From: Bhargavaea beijingensis
GTDB lineage: Bacteria; Bacillota; Bacilli; Bacillales_A; Planococcaceae
DNA: 64,000 nucleotides
Reading direction: 5' to 3'
Assembly (NCBI RefSeq): GCF_900101985.1
Contig: NZ_FNAR01000012.1
Coordinates: forward strand, 21,088-85,087
The translations under genes and the position numbers were made by a program. The notes beneath the pieces are model-generated. The model was not told the origin of the DNA, did not search any database, and saw nothing but the letters and a program-made list of their open reading frames with translations. This document shows positions 26,134 through 34,898 of this stretch, piece by piece; positions within the stretch are counted from its first letter, which is position 1, and each line of letters opens with the position of its first letter.

Positions 26134-26838
26134 GTGGAACAACATCGGATCCTCATCATTGAAGACGACCGGAAAATCGCCTCGCTGCTTGCCGAGACGC
26201 TCCGGAAATACCATTACAATGTTCGGACGGCGGATGACTTCGACCGGATCTTGGAGGCGGAGGCCGAGTTCTCCCCGCACCTGATGCTGCTTGATATCAA
26301 TCTGCCGTCCTATGACGGCTATTACTGGTGCCGACAGTTGCGCCAGCGGACGACCGTGCCGATTTTGTTCATTTCAGCCCGCTCCGGCGAGATGGACCAA
26401 GTGTTTGCGCTCGAAAACGGCGGGGACGACTTTATCACGAAGCCGTTCAATTACGAGATCGTCCTGGCGAAAATCAGGAGCCACCTGAGAAGGTCGTTCG
26501 GTGAATACGCACCGAAGATGGAGGAGCGCACCGTCCGGCTCGGCCGGCTGGAGCTGTATCCGGAGCGGATGGAACTGCATGCACATGGGCAGGAGATCCC
26601 TCTGCAGAAAAAGGAGTGCGTCATCCTGGAGCTTCTCCTGTCCGAATCGCCGAAGGTCGTCACGCGCGAGCGGTTCCTCGAGGAACTGTGGGATGACCAG
26701 GCGTTCGTCGACGAAAACACCCTCAATGTGAACATGACACGGGTACGCAAAAAATTGGCTGACTACGGCATCCGGTCCCAGATCGAGACGGTGCGCGGGG
26801 CGGGCTACCGGTTTATCGCCGCGCCGGAGGAAGCATGA
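26134..26838 (+). CDS. Response regulator, BceR type
   Basis: A 234-residue OmpR-family regulator: IIEDD, phospho-acceptor in LMLLDINLP, Lys in TKPFNYE, winged helix ending ETVRGAGYRF. LDINLPSYDGYYWCRQLR is the characteristic BceR-like receiver sequence. GTG start after AGAGGGA. It overlaps the kinase gene by four bases and heads a regulator-kinase-ATPase-permease set of the type that senses and resists cell-wall-active peptide antibiotics. Confidence 0.88.
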   Translation: MEQHRILIIEDDRKIASLLAETLRKYHYNVRTADDFDRILEAEAEFSPHLMLLDINLPSYDGYYWCRQLRQRTTVPILFISARSGEMDQVFALENGGDDFITKPFNYEIVLAKIRSHLRRSFGEYAPKMEERTVRLGRLELYPERMELHAHGQEIPLQKKECVILELLLSESPKVVTRERFLEELWDDQAFVDENTLNVNMTRVRKKLADYGIRSQIETVRGAGYRFIAAPEEA

Positions 26839-27863
26839 GGGCGCTTCGCCTGTTTGTCCGGGAGCACTCGGCCTATCTTGTATTCCATGCGCTGCTGACG
26901 GTTTTCGTCCTGTCTCTTTATTGGCTGGACGGATTCCGGAACGTGGACACGGCTGTTTATTCGGTCGTGATGGTGATTATCCTGACGACGCTTTTCCTGG
27001 CGGCCCGATTTATCGGCCGGCGGGCATTCTATAATCGCATTCTGGGAAACCCGGCCAAAATGGAGGACCTCCTCATGCGGACGTCCAAATCCCCGGAAAC
27101 GTCGGAAGTCGAGCGTTTCGGCCATGAGGTGTACGGCATCTACCAAAGGGAAGTGCAGGCACTGCGCTCGGAGAACGAGCGGCACGAGACATTCATGAAC
27201 CAATGGGTGCACCAGATGAAGACTCCGCTGTCGGTCATCTCGCTGCTGCTGCAGGAGGAGGAAGTGGACAGGGAAGCGATCGGTGAAGAAGCGGATCGGA
27301 TCCGCCGCGGCCTCGAGACCGTCCTGCTGAATGCGCGGCTTGGCACGTTTGAGCGGGACATGCAGATCGCCCGTGCGGATCTTGCCTCGCTTGTCCGGGA
27401 AGTGATCTCGGAGCACAAGAAACTGTTCATCACGAACCGGGTCTACCCGTCTGCCTCGATCGAAGAGGGATTGACGGTGACGACCGATCCGAAGTGGATG
27501 AAAACGATTATCGCCCAGTTCATCACGAATGCCGTGAAATACACACGCGACGAGGGGAAATATGTCTACTTCAGCGCTGCCAGAACGGAGGACGGCATCC
27601 GGCTGACCGTCCGGGACGAGGGGATCGGCATTCCGGCATCGGATCTGAAGCGTGTGACCCATGCATTCTTTACGGGTGAAAACGGCAGGCTGACAGGGGA
27701 GTCCACCGGAATGGGGCTGTTTATCGCGAAGGAAGTGTGCGATCAGCTCGGCCACGGCCTGGAGATCGAGTCGGAACCCGGAGAGGGGACGGCGGTGTCC
27801 GTCATCTTCAGGGAAAAGAAGGAAGAAGGAAAGGAAGAGGCGCATGCCGATCGTCAGCATTGA
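26835..27863 (+). CDS. Intramembrane-sensing histidine kinase, BceS type
   Basis: A 342-residue kinase with two closely spaced membrane helices (about residues 13-30 and 38-58) and almost no extracellular loop, the BceS architecture; sensing is through the partner ABC transporter. Phospho-acceptor His in QWVHQMKTPLSV, N-box ITNAVKYT, G1 box VRDEGIGIP, G2 box ESTGMGLFIAKEV. The gene overlaps its neighbours on both sides. Confidence 0.88.
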   Translation: MRALRLFVREHSAYLVFHALLTVFVLSLYWLDGFRNVDTAVYSVVMVIILTTLFLAARFIGRRAFYNRILGNPAKMEDLLMRTSKSPETSEVERFGHEVYGIYQREVQALRSENERHETFMNQWVHQMKTPLSVISLLLQEEEVDREAIGEEADRIRRGLETVLLNARLGTFERDMQIARADLASLVREVISEHKKLFITNRVYPSASIEEGLTVTTDPKWMKTIIAQFITNAVKYTRDEGKYVYFSAARTEDGIRLTVRDEGIGIPASDLKRVTHAFFTGENGRLTGESTGMGLFIAKEVCDQLGHGLEIESEPGEGTAVSVIFREKKEEGKEEAHADRQH

Positions 27864-28617
27864 AGATGTCATCAAGATCTATGAGGGGAAAGTGACCCAC
27901 CGGGCGCTCGACCGGCTCAGCTTCGATGTGGAGGAAGGAGAGTTCCTCGCCGTCATGGGGCCTTCCGGAAGCGGCAAGACGACGCTTCTGAACTTGATCT
28001 CCGGCATTGATATGCCGACATCGGGCAGGGTGCTGATCAAAGGAACCGATCCGGCAACTCTCCGGCCGGATGACCTGGCCCGTTTCCGGAGACGTGAGCT
28101 CGGTTTCGTCTTCCAGGACTTTAACTTGCTCCGGATGCTGACGGTTGAGGAAAACATCGTGCTGCCGCTGACGCTCGACCGGCTGCCCGTCGAGGAAATG
28201 GATGCCCGGGTCAAGGCGATCACGGCACGGCTTGGGCTGGGAGGCATCCTGCACAAGCGGCCCGATGAGATATCGGGCGGCCAGGAACAGCGCGTCGCAA
28301 TCGCGCGTGCCCTCGTCCACCGGCCGTCAATCGTGCTGGCCGATGAACCGACGGGCAACCTCGACTCGAACGCGGCCCGGGAAGTGCTGGACCTGCTCGG
28401 GACGATCAACCGGGAAAACCGGACGACATTCATCATGGTGACCCATGACCCGATCGCGGCCAGCTACTGCGACCGTGTCCTCTTTATCAAAGACGGTGCC
28501 TATTATAATGAAATCCACAAGGATGATCGCCGCAGAACGTTTTTCCAGCGCATCCTGAACATGCTGTCGCTTCTGGGGGGCAACGTCGATGACCTTTCGT
28601 CAGTTCGCCTACCGTAA
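27844..28617 (+). CDS. ABC transporter ATP-binding protein, BceA type
   Basis: A 257-residue ATPase: Walker A GPSGSGKTT, Q-loop FVFQDFNLL, signature ISGGQEQRVAIARAL, Walker B VLADEPTGNLD, H-loop VTHD. The C-terminal extension (FIKDGAYYNEIHKDDRRR) is typical for BceA. It overlaps the kinase gene by 20 bases and the permease gene by 29. Confidence 0.9.
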   Translation: MPIVSIEDVIKIYEGKVTHRALDRLSFDVEEGEFLAVMGPSGSGKTTLLNLISGIDMPTSGRVLIKGTDPATLRPDDLARFRRRELGFVFQDFNLLRMLTVEENIVLPLTLDRLPVEEMDARVKAITARLGLGGILHKRPDEISGGQEQRVAIARALVHRPSIVLADEPTGNLDSNAAREVLDLLGTINRENRTTFIMVTHDPIAASYCDRVLFIKDGAYYNEIHKDDRRRTFFQRILNMLSLLGGNVDDLSSVRLP

Positions 28618-30511
28618 CGTCGTCCGGAACCGCCGTATCTATGCGGCGTTCTTCCTGGCGAGCGTGTTTTCGGTCATGGTGTTTTTCCTTTACTCGATGC
28701 TCATGTTCCACCCGGGAATCGGGGAGCAATTCATCACCGGCATCACGCTGATCGGGATGACTACGGCGGACATCATCCTGTATGTGTTCATGCTGTTTTT
28801 CCTGTTTTACTCGATGCGGGCCTTTATGCAGGCGCGTTCAGGGGAATTTGCGCTCCTGCTCCAGCTCGGCATGGAGCGGCGGCAGCTCGGAAAGCTGTTG
28901 CTCCTCGAGATGCTGCTGCTCGGTGCCACGTCGACCGCCAGCGGCATTGTGCTCGGATTCACGTTCTCCAAGTACTTTTTCATGATTGTCCGGGAGCTGC
29001 TGCAACTTTCCGCGCTTCCGCTTTATGTGTCCTGGGAGCCGTTCCTCATGACGGCGGGGGCATTTTTCAGCCTGTTCCTGCTGATCGGGCTGTTGTCCGC
29101 TTATATCGTCGCCAACCGGGACATCTCTGAATTCAAGAAAGGGATCGGCGGGGAAGCGAATCCGTTCGGTTACTCGCCGGGCAGGGCGGCGGCCGGCATC
29201 CTGCTGCTGCTGTCTTCTTACGGTGCGGCACTGCTCGCGGGTCGGGTGAACGTCCTGTACCTGTCGGTGCTGCTGCCTCCCGCAGCCACGCTCGGGACGT
29301 ATTATTTCTTCTCGCACTCGGTCCTGTATCTTCTCGACTTGTTCAGGGACCGGAAAAGCCTGTACTGGAAAAGGTCTCGGCTCGTATCGCTCGCAGAGAC
29401 CGCTGCCAAACTCCGGGACAATGCGAACATGTTCTTTATCGTCGCGATTGTCTCGACAGTCGCCTTCCTCTCGGTCGGGACGCTTGCGAGCCTGGCGACG
29501 TACACCGCCCAGTATCGTGCGTTGAATCCGCTTGGCCTCGTCTATGAAAGCTTCCCGGGGAATCCGCATGAATATGAGCATGTGACGGGGCTGATGAAGG
29601 AATTGCAAACCGCGGGACTGGAGTACACCCATGTGCCGCTCACCGTCGCCAGGGAGGAGTCGTCCTTCTCGGGGCAACCCATCAATATCCTCCGTGAGGG
29701 CGAAGTGAACCGGCTCGCCGAGACGCTCGGCGCAGGCCCGGTGAATCTTCGGCCTGGCGAAGCGGTCTTTCTGCCGTACTCGAAGGAAGCAGCCCCGAGA
29801 CTGAAGGATGCGGACATTCGGACGGAGCTTGAGGAAAGCGGCGTGGATGTCCATGTAAAGGGCGTTGTCGGCGGACTGCTGCTCCCGGCCTACAGCCTCG
29901 GGACGAATTCGATTGTCGTCAGTGAAACCGATTTTGTCAAAGTCGCCTCCGTCCAGCCAGGCAACCTGCTTCGTATCCACGCTTTCGACGTTCCGGATTG
30001 GGAAGAAACCGTCGGCATCGGTCTGGCAATCGAACAGGCGATGGTCATGTCTGAAATCCAGCAGGGAGAGGCGCTGCCGTTCTACTATAAGAACCCGGGC
30101 CTCGATTACTCGATCATCCGGTCGACATTCCACCTGCTGCTGTTGACCGGACTGCTGGTCGCCATGGTCTTCCTGCTCGCCGCGGGAAGCTTCATCTACT
30201 TTAAGCTTTACACGATGCTTGACCGCGACCGTCGCCAGGCGGCCGTCCTGAAACGGCTCGGCATGACGGAGCGAGAATTCATCAAGATTGTCAACCGCCA
30301 GCTGATCCCGCAATTCTTCCTGCCGTGGGGAATCGCCATGCTCCACAGCACATTCGCCTTCATCTCCCTGCAGGCGATCTGGAAGGAATTCGCCGACATC
30401 TCGATCCTGAACGAGATGGCCCTCGTCCTCGTCGGCTTCACGGTGATCCAGCTGCTGTATTTCTACCTGATCCGCTGGCGCTATCTGGCGCATGTGAAAG
30501 GCCCGGCTTGA
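28589..30511 (+). CDS. ABC transporter permease, BceB type
   Basis: A 640-residue membrane protein with the BceB layout: about ten membrane helices, two FtsX-like blocks (near residues 55-130 and the last 120 residues) and a large extracellular domain of about 200 residues between helices seven and eight (roughly residues 305-515). These permeases release or move peptide antibiotics off lipid II-cycle targets and signal to the kinase. Start ATG 28589 inside the ATPase gene. The drug specificity is not predictable. Confidence 0.88.
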   Translation: MTFRQFAYRNVVRNRRIYAAFFLASVFSVMVFFLYSMLMFHPGIGEQFITGITLIGMTTADIILYVFMLFFLFYSMRAFMQARSGEFALLLQLGMERRQLGKLLLLEMLLLGATSTASGIVLGFTFSKYFFMIVRELLQLSALPLYVSWEPFLMTAGAFFSLFLLIGLLSAYIVANRDISEFKKGIGGEANPFGYSPGRAAAGILLLLSSYGAALLAGRVNVLYLSVLLPPAATLGTYYFFSHSVLYLLDLFRDRKSLYWKRSRLVSLAETAAKLRDNANMFFIVAIVSTVAFLSVGTLASLATYTAQYRALNPLGLVYESFPGNPHEYEHVTGLMKELQTAGLEYTHVPLTVAREESSFSGQPINILREGEVNRLAETLGAGPVNLRPGEAVFLPYSKEAAPRLKDADIRTELEESGVDVHVKGVVGGLLLPAYSLGTNSIVVSETDFVKVASVQPGNLLRIHAFDVPDWEETVGIGLAIEQAMVMSEIQQGEALPFYYKNPGLDYSIIRSTFHLLLLTGLLVAMVFLLAAGSFIYFKLYTMLDRDRRQAAVLKRLGMTEREFIKIVNRQLIPQFFLPWGIAMLHSTFAFISLQAIWKEFADISILNEMALVLVGFTVIQLLYFYLIRWRYLAHVKGPA

Positions 30512-30513
30512 GC

Positions 30514-30602
30514 GGTCTCAGACTGTAGACAAAGTGAGTGTATTACTCCTTTGTCTGCAGTTTTTTCCTTTCCATCAAACTCAGGAATTCCGTTGCGGGC
30601 CC
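30514..30602 (-). repeat. Interspersed terminator-carrying repeat, copy 1
   Basis: The minus strand of this segment matches 38095-38185 and 53149-53238: GGGCCCGCAACGGAA, then a segment like GAG..TTATGGAAA.G, a short A-run, and the hairpin CTGCAGACAAAGGAG...CTTTGTCTACAG followed by TCTGAG. Each copy lies directly downstream of a gene and its hairpin with U-run serves as that gene's terminator. Confidence 0.7.
30523..30566 (+). terminator. Terminator of the Bce-type operon
   Basis: CTGTAGACAAAGTGAGT pairs imperfectly with ACTCCTTTGTCTGCAG (ending 30560), then TTTTTT. It starts 12 bases after the permease stop. Confidence 0.85.
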
Positions 30603-30641
30603 ATCGGCTAAAAAGTAAGTGACCGTATCATGAATTTTCAT
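30543..30641 (-). CDS. Possible 32-residue peptide, unknown
   Basis: An antisense frame, ATG at 30641, preceded by AAAAGGAG seven bases upstream, reads MKIHDTVTYFLADGPATEFL and ends in ERKKLQTKE, with the stop inside the terminator hairpin. The other repeat copies keep traces of the same frame (GPATEILRILWKRK near 53150, RKKLQTKE near 38130), so the interspersed repeat may derive from the 3' end of this small gene. Expression is unproven. Confidence 0.4.
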   Translation of the reverse strand: MKIHDTVTYFLADGPATEFLSLMERKKLQTKE

Positions 30642-30709
30642 GGTTTCACTCCTTTTGGTAATCACAATATAGAGTACTTCTCTTTAATACTGAATTTTTC
30701 CTTTGGCGG

Positions 30710-30738
30710 TTGTCCGCCCCATATTATTGCTCTATAAT
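30710..30738 (+). promoter_or_regulatory. lcfB promoter
   Basis: TTGTCC (30710-30715), a 17-base spacer and TATAAT (30733-30738). The start point would fall just before the FadR box. Confidence 0.75.
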
Positions 30739-30752
30739 AGTTAACGGGATAG

Positions 30753-30770
30753 TGAATGACTATTCATTCA
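30753..30770 (+). promoter_or_regulatory. FadR operator at lcfB
   Basis: TGAATGACTATTCATTCA matches at every defined position the B. subtilis FadR (YsiA) consensus TGAATGANNANTCATTCA. It lies right after the -10 element, where bound FadR would block transcription until long-chain acyl-CoA releases it; lcfB belongs to the FadR regulon in B. subtilis. Confidence 0.88.
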
Positions 30771-30792
30771 ATTCAAAATGAGGGGGATGGCT

Positions 30793-32352
30793 ATGAATCT
30801 TGTGAAGCGGGTTCATCAGACGGCGCTAGAAGAACCGCAGAAGATTGCCTATCATTTCATGGGGAAAGACACGACTTACGCAGAGTTTGACCACACGGTC
30901 GGGCTTCTGGCGGCCGGCCTGCAGAAAAGCGGCATCGGCAAGGGTGATCACGTCGTCTTGCTGCTCGGCAACACGCCGCACTTCCTGCTGTCGCTGTACG
31001 CGACGATGCGCATCGGCGCCACGGCGGTTCCGGTGAATCCGATCTATTCGCCGGAGGAGATTGCGTTTATCGTCCGTAACAGCGACGCCAAGGTGGTCAT
31101 CGCACTGGACAAGCTGCTGCCGCTGATCCGGCAGGCATCGGCTGCGTTTCCGGAGGTTGAAAGCTACCTGGTCTGCGAGACCGGGCCGGGGACGGAGGAT
31201 AAAATCGAGTCTCTTCCGGAAGATGTCCGCGGAAAAGTGAAACCGTTTACACATGTGGTCGCTTTAGGGGGAGTGCCATCTGAAGCGGTGGATGTGGATG
31301 ATGACGATACAGCGGTCATCCTTTACACTTCGGGAACGACGGGGCATCCGAAAGGCGCCATGCTCACACACAAGAACCTGTACTCCAATGCCCGTGACGT
31401 CGCGGACTATCTCGATTTCAGCCCGGATGACCGGGTCGTGGCGACACTGCCGGTGTTCCACGTCTTTGCGCTGACGGTCGTCGTGAATGCGCCGCTTGTG
31501 CGCGGTGCACAAGTGCTTCTTGTGCCGAAATTCAGCCCGGCCGATGTGTTCAGGATCATCCGGGAAAAAGAGGCCACGATTTTCGCCGGCGTGCCGACCA
31601 TGTACAACTTCCTCTATCAATATCCGGAGGGCAAACCGGAAGACTTCAAGTCGATCAGGCGCGCGATTTCCGGTGGCTCATCACTTCCGGTCGCGCTTCT
31701 CCACAACTTTGAGGAGAAGTTCAATGTCCGCGTCTCGGAAGGCTACGGCCTGAGCGAAGCATCCCCGGTCACCTGCTTTAACCCGCTTGACCGTGAGCGC
31801 GTGCCGGGCTCGATCGGCACGAATATCATCAATGTCGAGAACAAGGTCGTCAATGAATACGGAGAAGAAGTGCAGGACGGGGAAGTGGGCGAACTGATTG
31901 TCCGCGGACCGAACGTCATGAAAGGCTACTACAAGATGCCGGAAGAAACGGCAGTCGCGCTCCGGGACGGCTGGCTCTACACAGGCGACCTCGCCCGCCG
32001 CGACGAAAATGGCTACTTCTACATCGTCGACCGCAAAAAAGACCTTGTCATTGTCGGCGGCTACAACGTCTACCCGCGCGAAGTGGAAGAAGTTCTCTAC
32101 GCGCATCCGGACGTGGTCGAAGCAGCCGTCGTCGGCGTGCCGGATGCCAACTACGGCGAAGCCATCCAGGCCTACGTGGTGAAAAAGGACGGATCCGCCC
32201 TGTCGGAACAAGAACTGAAAGCCTTCAGCGCGGAAAAACTCGCGAAATACAAAATCCCGGCATCCATCGAATTTCTCGATGAACTCCCGAAAAACACAAC
32301 CGGCAAAATCCTCCGGCGCTCGCTGAAGGACATGGCGGTGAATAGCAGATAA
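30793..32352 (+). CDS. lcfB: Long-chain fatty-acid-CoA ligase
   Basis: Activates fatty acids to acyl-CoA with ATP before beta-oxidation. The 519-residue ANL-superfamily enzyme has the AMP-binding motif LYTSGTTGHPKGAML (about residue 175), GYGLSEASPV, WLYTGDLARRDENGY and the C-terminal catalytic Lys in NTTGKILRR. Start 30793 (MNLVKRVHQ) follows AGGGGG by eight bases; in-frame ATGs at 30778 and 30787 are not suitably spaced. FadR box and promoter lie upstream, and B. subtilis lcfB (yhfL) has the same neighbours. Confidence 0.94.
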   Translation: MNLVKRVHQTALEEPQKIAYHFMGKDTTYAEFDHTVGLLAAGLQKSGIGKGDHVVLLLGNTPHFLLSLYATMRIGATAVPVNPIYSPEEIAFIVRNSDAKVVIALDKLLPLIRQASAAFPEVESYLVCETGPGTEDKIESLPEDVRGKVKPFTHVVALGGVPSEAVDVDDDDTAVILYTSGTTGHPKGAMLTHKNLYSNARDVADYLDFSPDDRVVATLPVFHVFALTVVVNAPLVRGAQVLLVPKFSPADVFRIIREKEATIFAGVPTMYNFLYQYPEGKPEDFKSIRRAISGGSSLPVALLHNFEEKFNVRVSEGYGLSEASPVTCFNPLDRERVPGSIGTNIINVENKVVNEYGEEVQDGEVGELIVRGPNVMKGYYKMPEETAVALRDGWLYTGDLARRDENGYFYIVDRKKDLVIVGGYNVYPREVEEVLYAHPDVVEAAVVGVPDANYGEAIQAYVVKKDGSALSEQELKAFSAEKLAKYKIPASIEFLDELPKNTTGKILRRSLKDMAVNSR

Positions 32353-32361
32353 TCTGATTTG

Positions 32362-32383
32362 GCCCGCGGATGCGGGCTGTTTT
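32362..32383 (+). terminator. Terminator of lcfB
   Basis: GCCCGC (32362-32367) pairs with GCGGGC (32372-32377), then TGTTTTT. Confidence 0.75.
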
Positions 32384-32386
32384 TAT

Positions 32387-32491
32387 GAGAATGATGAATC
32401 GGGCCGTGAATGTGATGAATGCGGTCTTGAGAATGACGAACCGGCCCTCGAAAGTGATGATTGCAGCATGGAGAGTGATGAATGGTTCCTG
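32387..32491. repeat. Five tandem 21-bp units (array C)
   Basis: Units start at 32387, 32408, 32429, 32450 and 32471, all exactly 21 bases, opening GAGAATGATGAA, GAATGTGATGAA, GAGAATGACGAA, GAAAGTGATGAT, GAGAGTGATGAA, each followed by a variable 9-base part. It begins directly after the lcfB terminator. Frames through it are open only because the unit length is a multiple of three. Confidence 0.85.
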
Positions 32492-32603
32492 GGGGGGCAA
32501 CTCTGATGGCGGAGCGGCAACGTCTTTTCGAGTATTCGAGAGGGAGTGGAGGGATGGACTGGACGGGGTTGAATCTGAACTTATGGCAGAGGGAGTGTAA
32601 CGC

Positions 32604-32786
32604 ATGAAATATTTACAGGAAGTGATCTTGGTCGTGTCCGGTCTGTGGATGATCATCTATTTCTTTTACCCGGCCGGTTCCCAGCTGTTGCAGCTGGCAT
32701 TCTGGGCCATTCCGTTCGCAATGATTTACACGGCAATCCTGATGATTGCCGTGAAGAGGAAACGAGGCTCATCAACGTCTTCATGA
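32604..32786 (+). CDS. Small membrane protein, unknown
   Basis: A 60-residue protein with two hydrophobic segments (VILVVSGLWMIIYFFYPAG and LAFWAIPFAMIYTAILMIAV) and a basic tail. AGGGAG lies eight bases before the ATG, so translation is plausible. No family recognised. Confidence 0.55.
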   Translation: MKYLQEVILVVSGLWMIIYFFYPAGSQLLQLAFWAIPFAMIYTAILMIAVKRKRGSSTSS

Positions 32787-32905
32787 ATTTCAGCGGTGTT
32801 TTCCGCTTCACCACCTGCTGATGTCTTAAGTAAAGAACGATATTGTTCCGCAAGTCGAAATAGTTTAGACTTATCAGTAGGTTTTGATAAAAGGGGGAGT
32901 TACTG

Positions 32906-34882
32906 ATGAGCAAGAAGAAAATTACGGCTGAATCGCTGTTTGACCTATATTCCGTGGCGAATCCGAATCTGTCGCCGGTGGGCGGCCGGGCGGTGTTCGT
33001 TCGGACACATCTGGACAAGGAAGAAAACAAGTACGTTTCGAATCTGTTCCATGTGGATTTGGCATCCGGGGAGTTGACGCAGTGGACGTACGGCAAGGAC
33101 CGGGTGAGCAGCCCGGAGTGGTCCGCGGATGGTACGAAGATTGCCTTCCTGTCCGACCGTGACGGCAAAAATCAGCTTTACGTGCTGAGCGCGAAAGGCG
33201 GAGAGGCGGAGCGGGTGACCGATTTTGCAAACGGAGTCTCGGCATTTGCGTGGTCGCCGTGCGGCAAGAAAGTGTGGGTGAACGGAGCGGTCAAGAAAGA
33301 CAAATCGTTCACGGACAAGGATGAGGAGAAAAAGGATAAAAAGCCGGAGCCGGTCGTGATCGAAAAGATGAAGTACAAGGCGGACGGGCTCGGCCTCCTG
33401 CCCCAGGACCAGTTCCGCCAGATCGGTGTCGTAGATCTTCAATCGGGTGCAGTGACGACATTCACGGAGGGAGACCATCAATACGGCCTGAACGCAGTAT
33501 CGCCTGACGGAAAACAGATCGTGTTCAGCGTCAACCGCGCGGAAAATCAGGACTTCGAGTTCCGCGGTGCGCTTTATCTCGCCGATGTGGAGACGAAAGA
33601 AGAGAAGACCCTCATCGACCGGGACGGGTATTACGGTGGGGCGACATTCTCGCCGGACGGCAAGAAGATCGCCTTTATCGGTGCGGATCGCAGGCTCGAG
33701 AATGCGACGCATGCGGATGTGTACGTGTATGATGTGGCATCCGGATCCCTGACCGTTTTGACGGAATCACTCGATGCGCCGGTCGGCGACCTGGTCGCGG
33801 CCGACTTCCAGCAAGGTGTCGAAGCCCCGGCCGCCGTCTGGGCGGGGAACGATGTGCTCTACTTCCAGGTGTCCGTGATGGGCGATGTCCGCCTTTATTA
33901 CGCAACGCTTGAAGGGGAACTCTATCCGGCAACACCCGAAAACGAGCATGTTTACGGCTATGACGTCGCAAAAGACGGCAAGACGGCGCTTCTCACGGCG
34001 AGCAATCCGGTCCATCCGGGCGAGCTGTATCTCCAGGAAATCACGACGGGCGAGCGGAAGGCATTGACCTCATTTAATCAGGCGTTCATCGGAGAACACG
34101 AACTTGCCAAGCCGGAACCGATCGTTTTCAAGGGGCCGAAGGATTGGGACGTCCACGGCTGGATCATGAAGCCGGCCGGGTATGAAGAAGGAAAGAAGTA
34201 CCCGCTCATCACGGAAATCCACGGCGGGCCGCACACGATGTATGCGAACACGTTCTTCCACGAATTCCAGGTGCTTGCCTCCGAAGGCTATGGCGTGCTC
34301 TACGTCAACCCGCGCGGCAGCCATGGCTATAGCCAGGAGTTCGTCGACGCGGTGCGCCGCGACTATGGGAACGGCGATTACCAGGATATCATGGCGGGCG
34401 TCGACTATGCGATCGAACATAACGACTGGATCGATACCGACCGTCTCGGCGTCACCGGAGGCAGCTACGGCGGTTTCATGACGAACTGGATCGTCGGCCA
34501 CACCGACCGTTTCAAGGCGGCGGTCACGCAGCGCTCGATCTCGAACTGGATCAGCTTCTTCGGGGTTTCCGACATCGGCTACTACTTCAGCGAATGGCAG
34601 CACGGCGCGGTGATGGATGACGTGGAAGGGCTCTGGGACATCTCTCCGCTCAAATACGCGGCCAATGTCAACACGCCGCTCCTCATCCTCCACAGCGAGA
34701 AAGACTTCCGTTGCCCGATCGAACAGGCGGAGCAGCTGTTCATCACGCTGAAGCATATGGGCAAAGAGACGGTCTTCGTCCGCTTCCCGGAAGCCGATCA
34801 CAACCTGTCCCGCACCGGCAAGCCGAACCTGCGCATCGAGCGCCTGAACCAGATCACAGGATGGTTCGGGAAGTACCTGTAA
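32906..34882 (+). CDS. S9-family prolyl oligopeptidase-like serine peptidase
   Basis: A 658-residue peptidase similar to acylaminoacyl-peptidase/YuxL. The N-terminal 390 residues contain several WD40-like beta-propeller strands (SPDGKKIAF, WSADGTKIAFLSDRDG); the C-terminal part is an alpha/beta hydrolase with nucleophile GGSYGGFMTNW, acid in SEKDFRCP and His in PEADHNLSRTG. Cytoplasmic; no signal peptide. GGGGGAG precedes the ATG. The GNAT gene follows 16 bases later. Confidence 0.9.
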   Translation: MSKKKITAESLFDLYSVANPNLSPVGGRAVFVRTHLDKEENKYVSNLFHVDLASGELTQWTYGKDRVSSPEWSADGTKIAFLSDRDGKNQLYVLSAKGGEAERVTDFANGVSAFAWSPCGKKVWVNGAVKKDKSFTDKDEEKKDKKPEPVVIEKMKYKADGLGLLPQDQFRQIGVVDLQSGAVTTFTEGDHQYGLNAVSPDGKQIVFSVNRAENQDFEFRGALYLADVETKEEKTLIDRDGYYGGATFSPDGKKIAFIGADRRLENATHADVYVYDVASGSLTVLTESLDAPVGDLVAADFQQGVEAPAAVWAGNDVLYFQVSVMGDVRLYYATLEGELYPATPENEHVYGYDVAKDGKTALLTASNPVHPGELYLQEITTGERKALTSFNQAFIGEHELAKPEPIVFKGPKDWDVHGWIMKPAGYEEGKKYPLITEIHGGPHTMYANTFFHEFQVLASEGYGVLYVNPRGSHGYSQEFVDAVRRDYGNGDYQDIMAGVDYAIEHNDWIDTDRLGVTGGSYGGFMTNWIVGHTDRFKAAVTQRSISNWISFFGVSDIGYYFSEWQHGAVMDDVEGLWDISPLKYAANVNTPLLILHSEKDFRCPIEQAEQLFITLKHMGKETVFVRFPEADHNLSRTGKPNLRIERLNQITGWFGKYL

Positions 34883-34898
34883 GAGAGGGAAGAATTAT

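Noticed and set aside
28838..30493. A 551-codon minus-strand frame
   Set aside because: Shadow of the BceB-type permease; no ribosome site and no recognisable domain.
32370..32600. A 76-codon frame through array C with a heptad pattern
   Set aside because: The heptad follows from the 21-bp unit; the frame starts inside the lcfB terminator and has no ribosome site.
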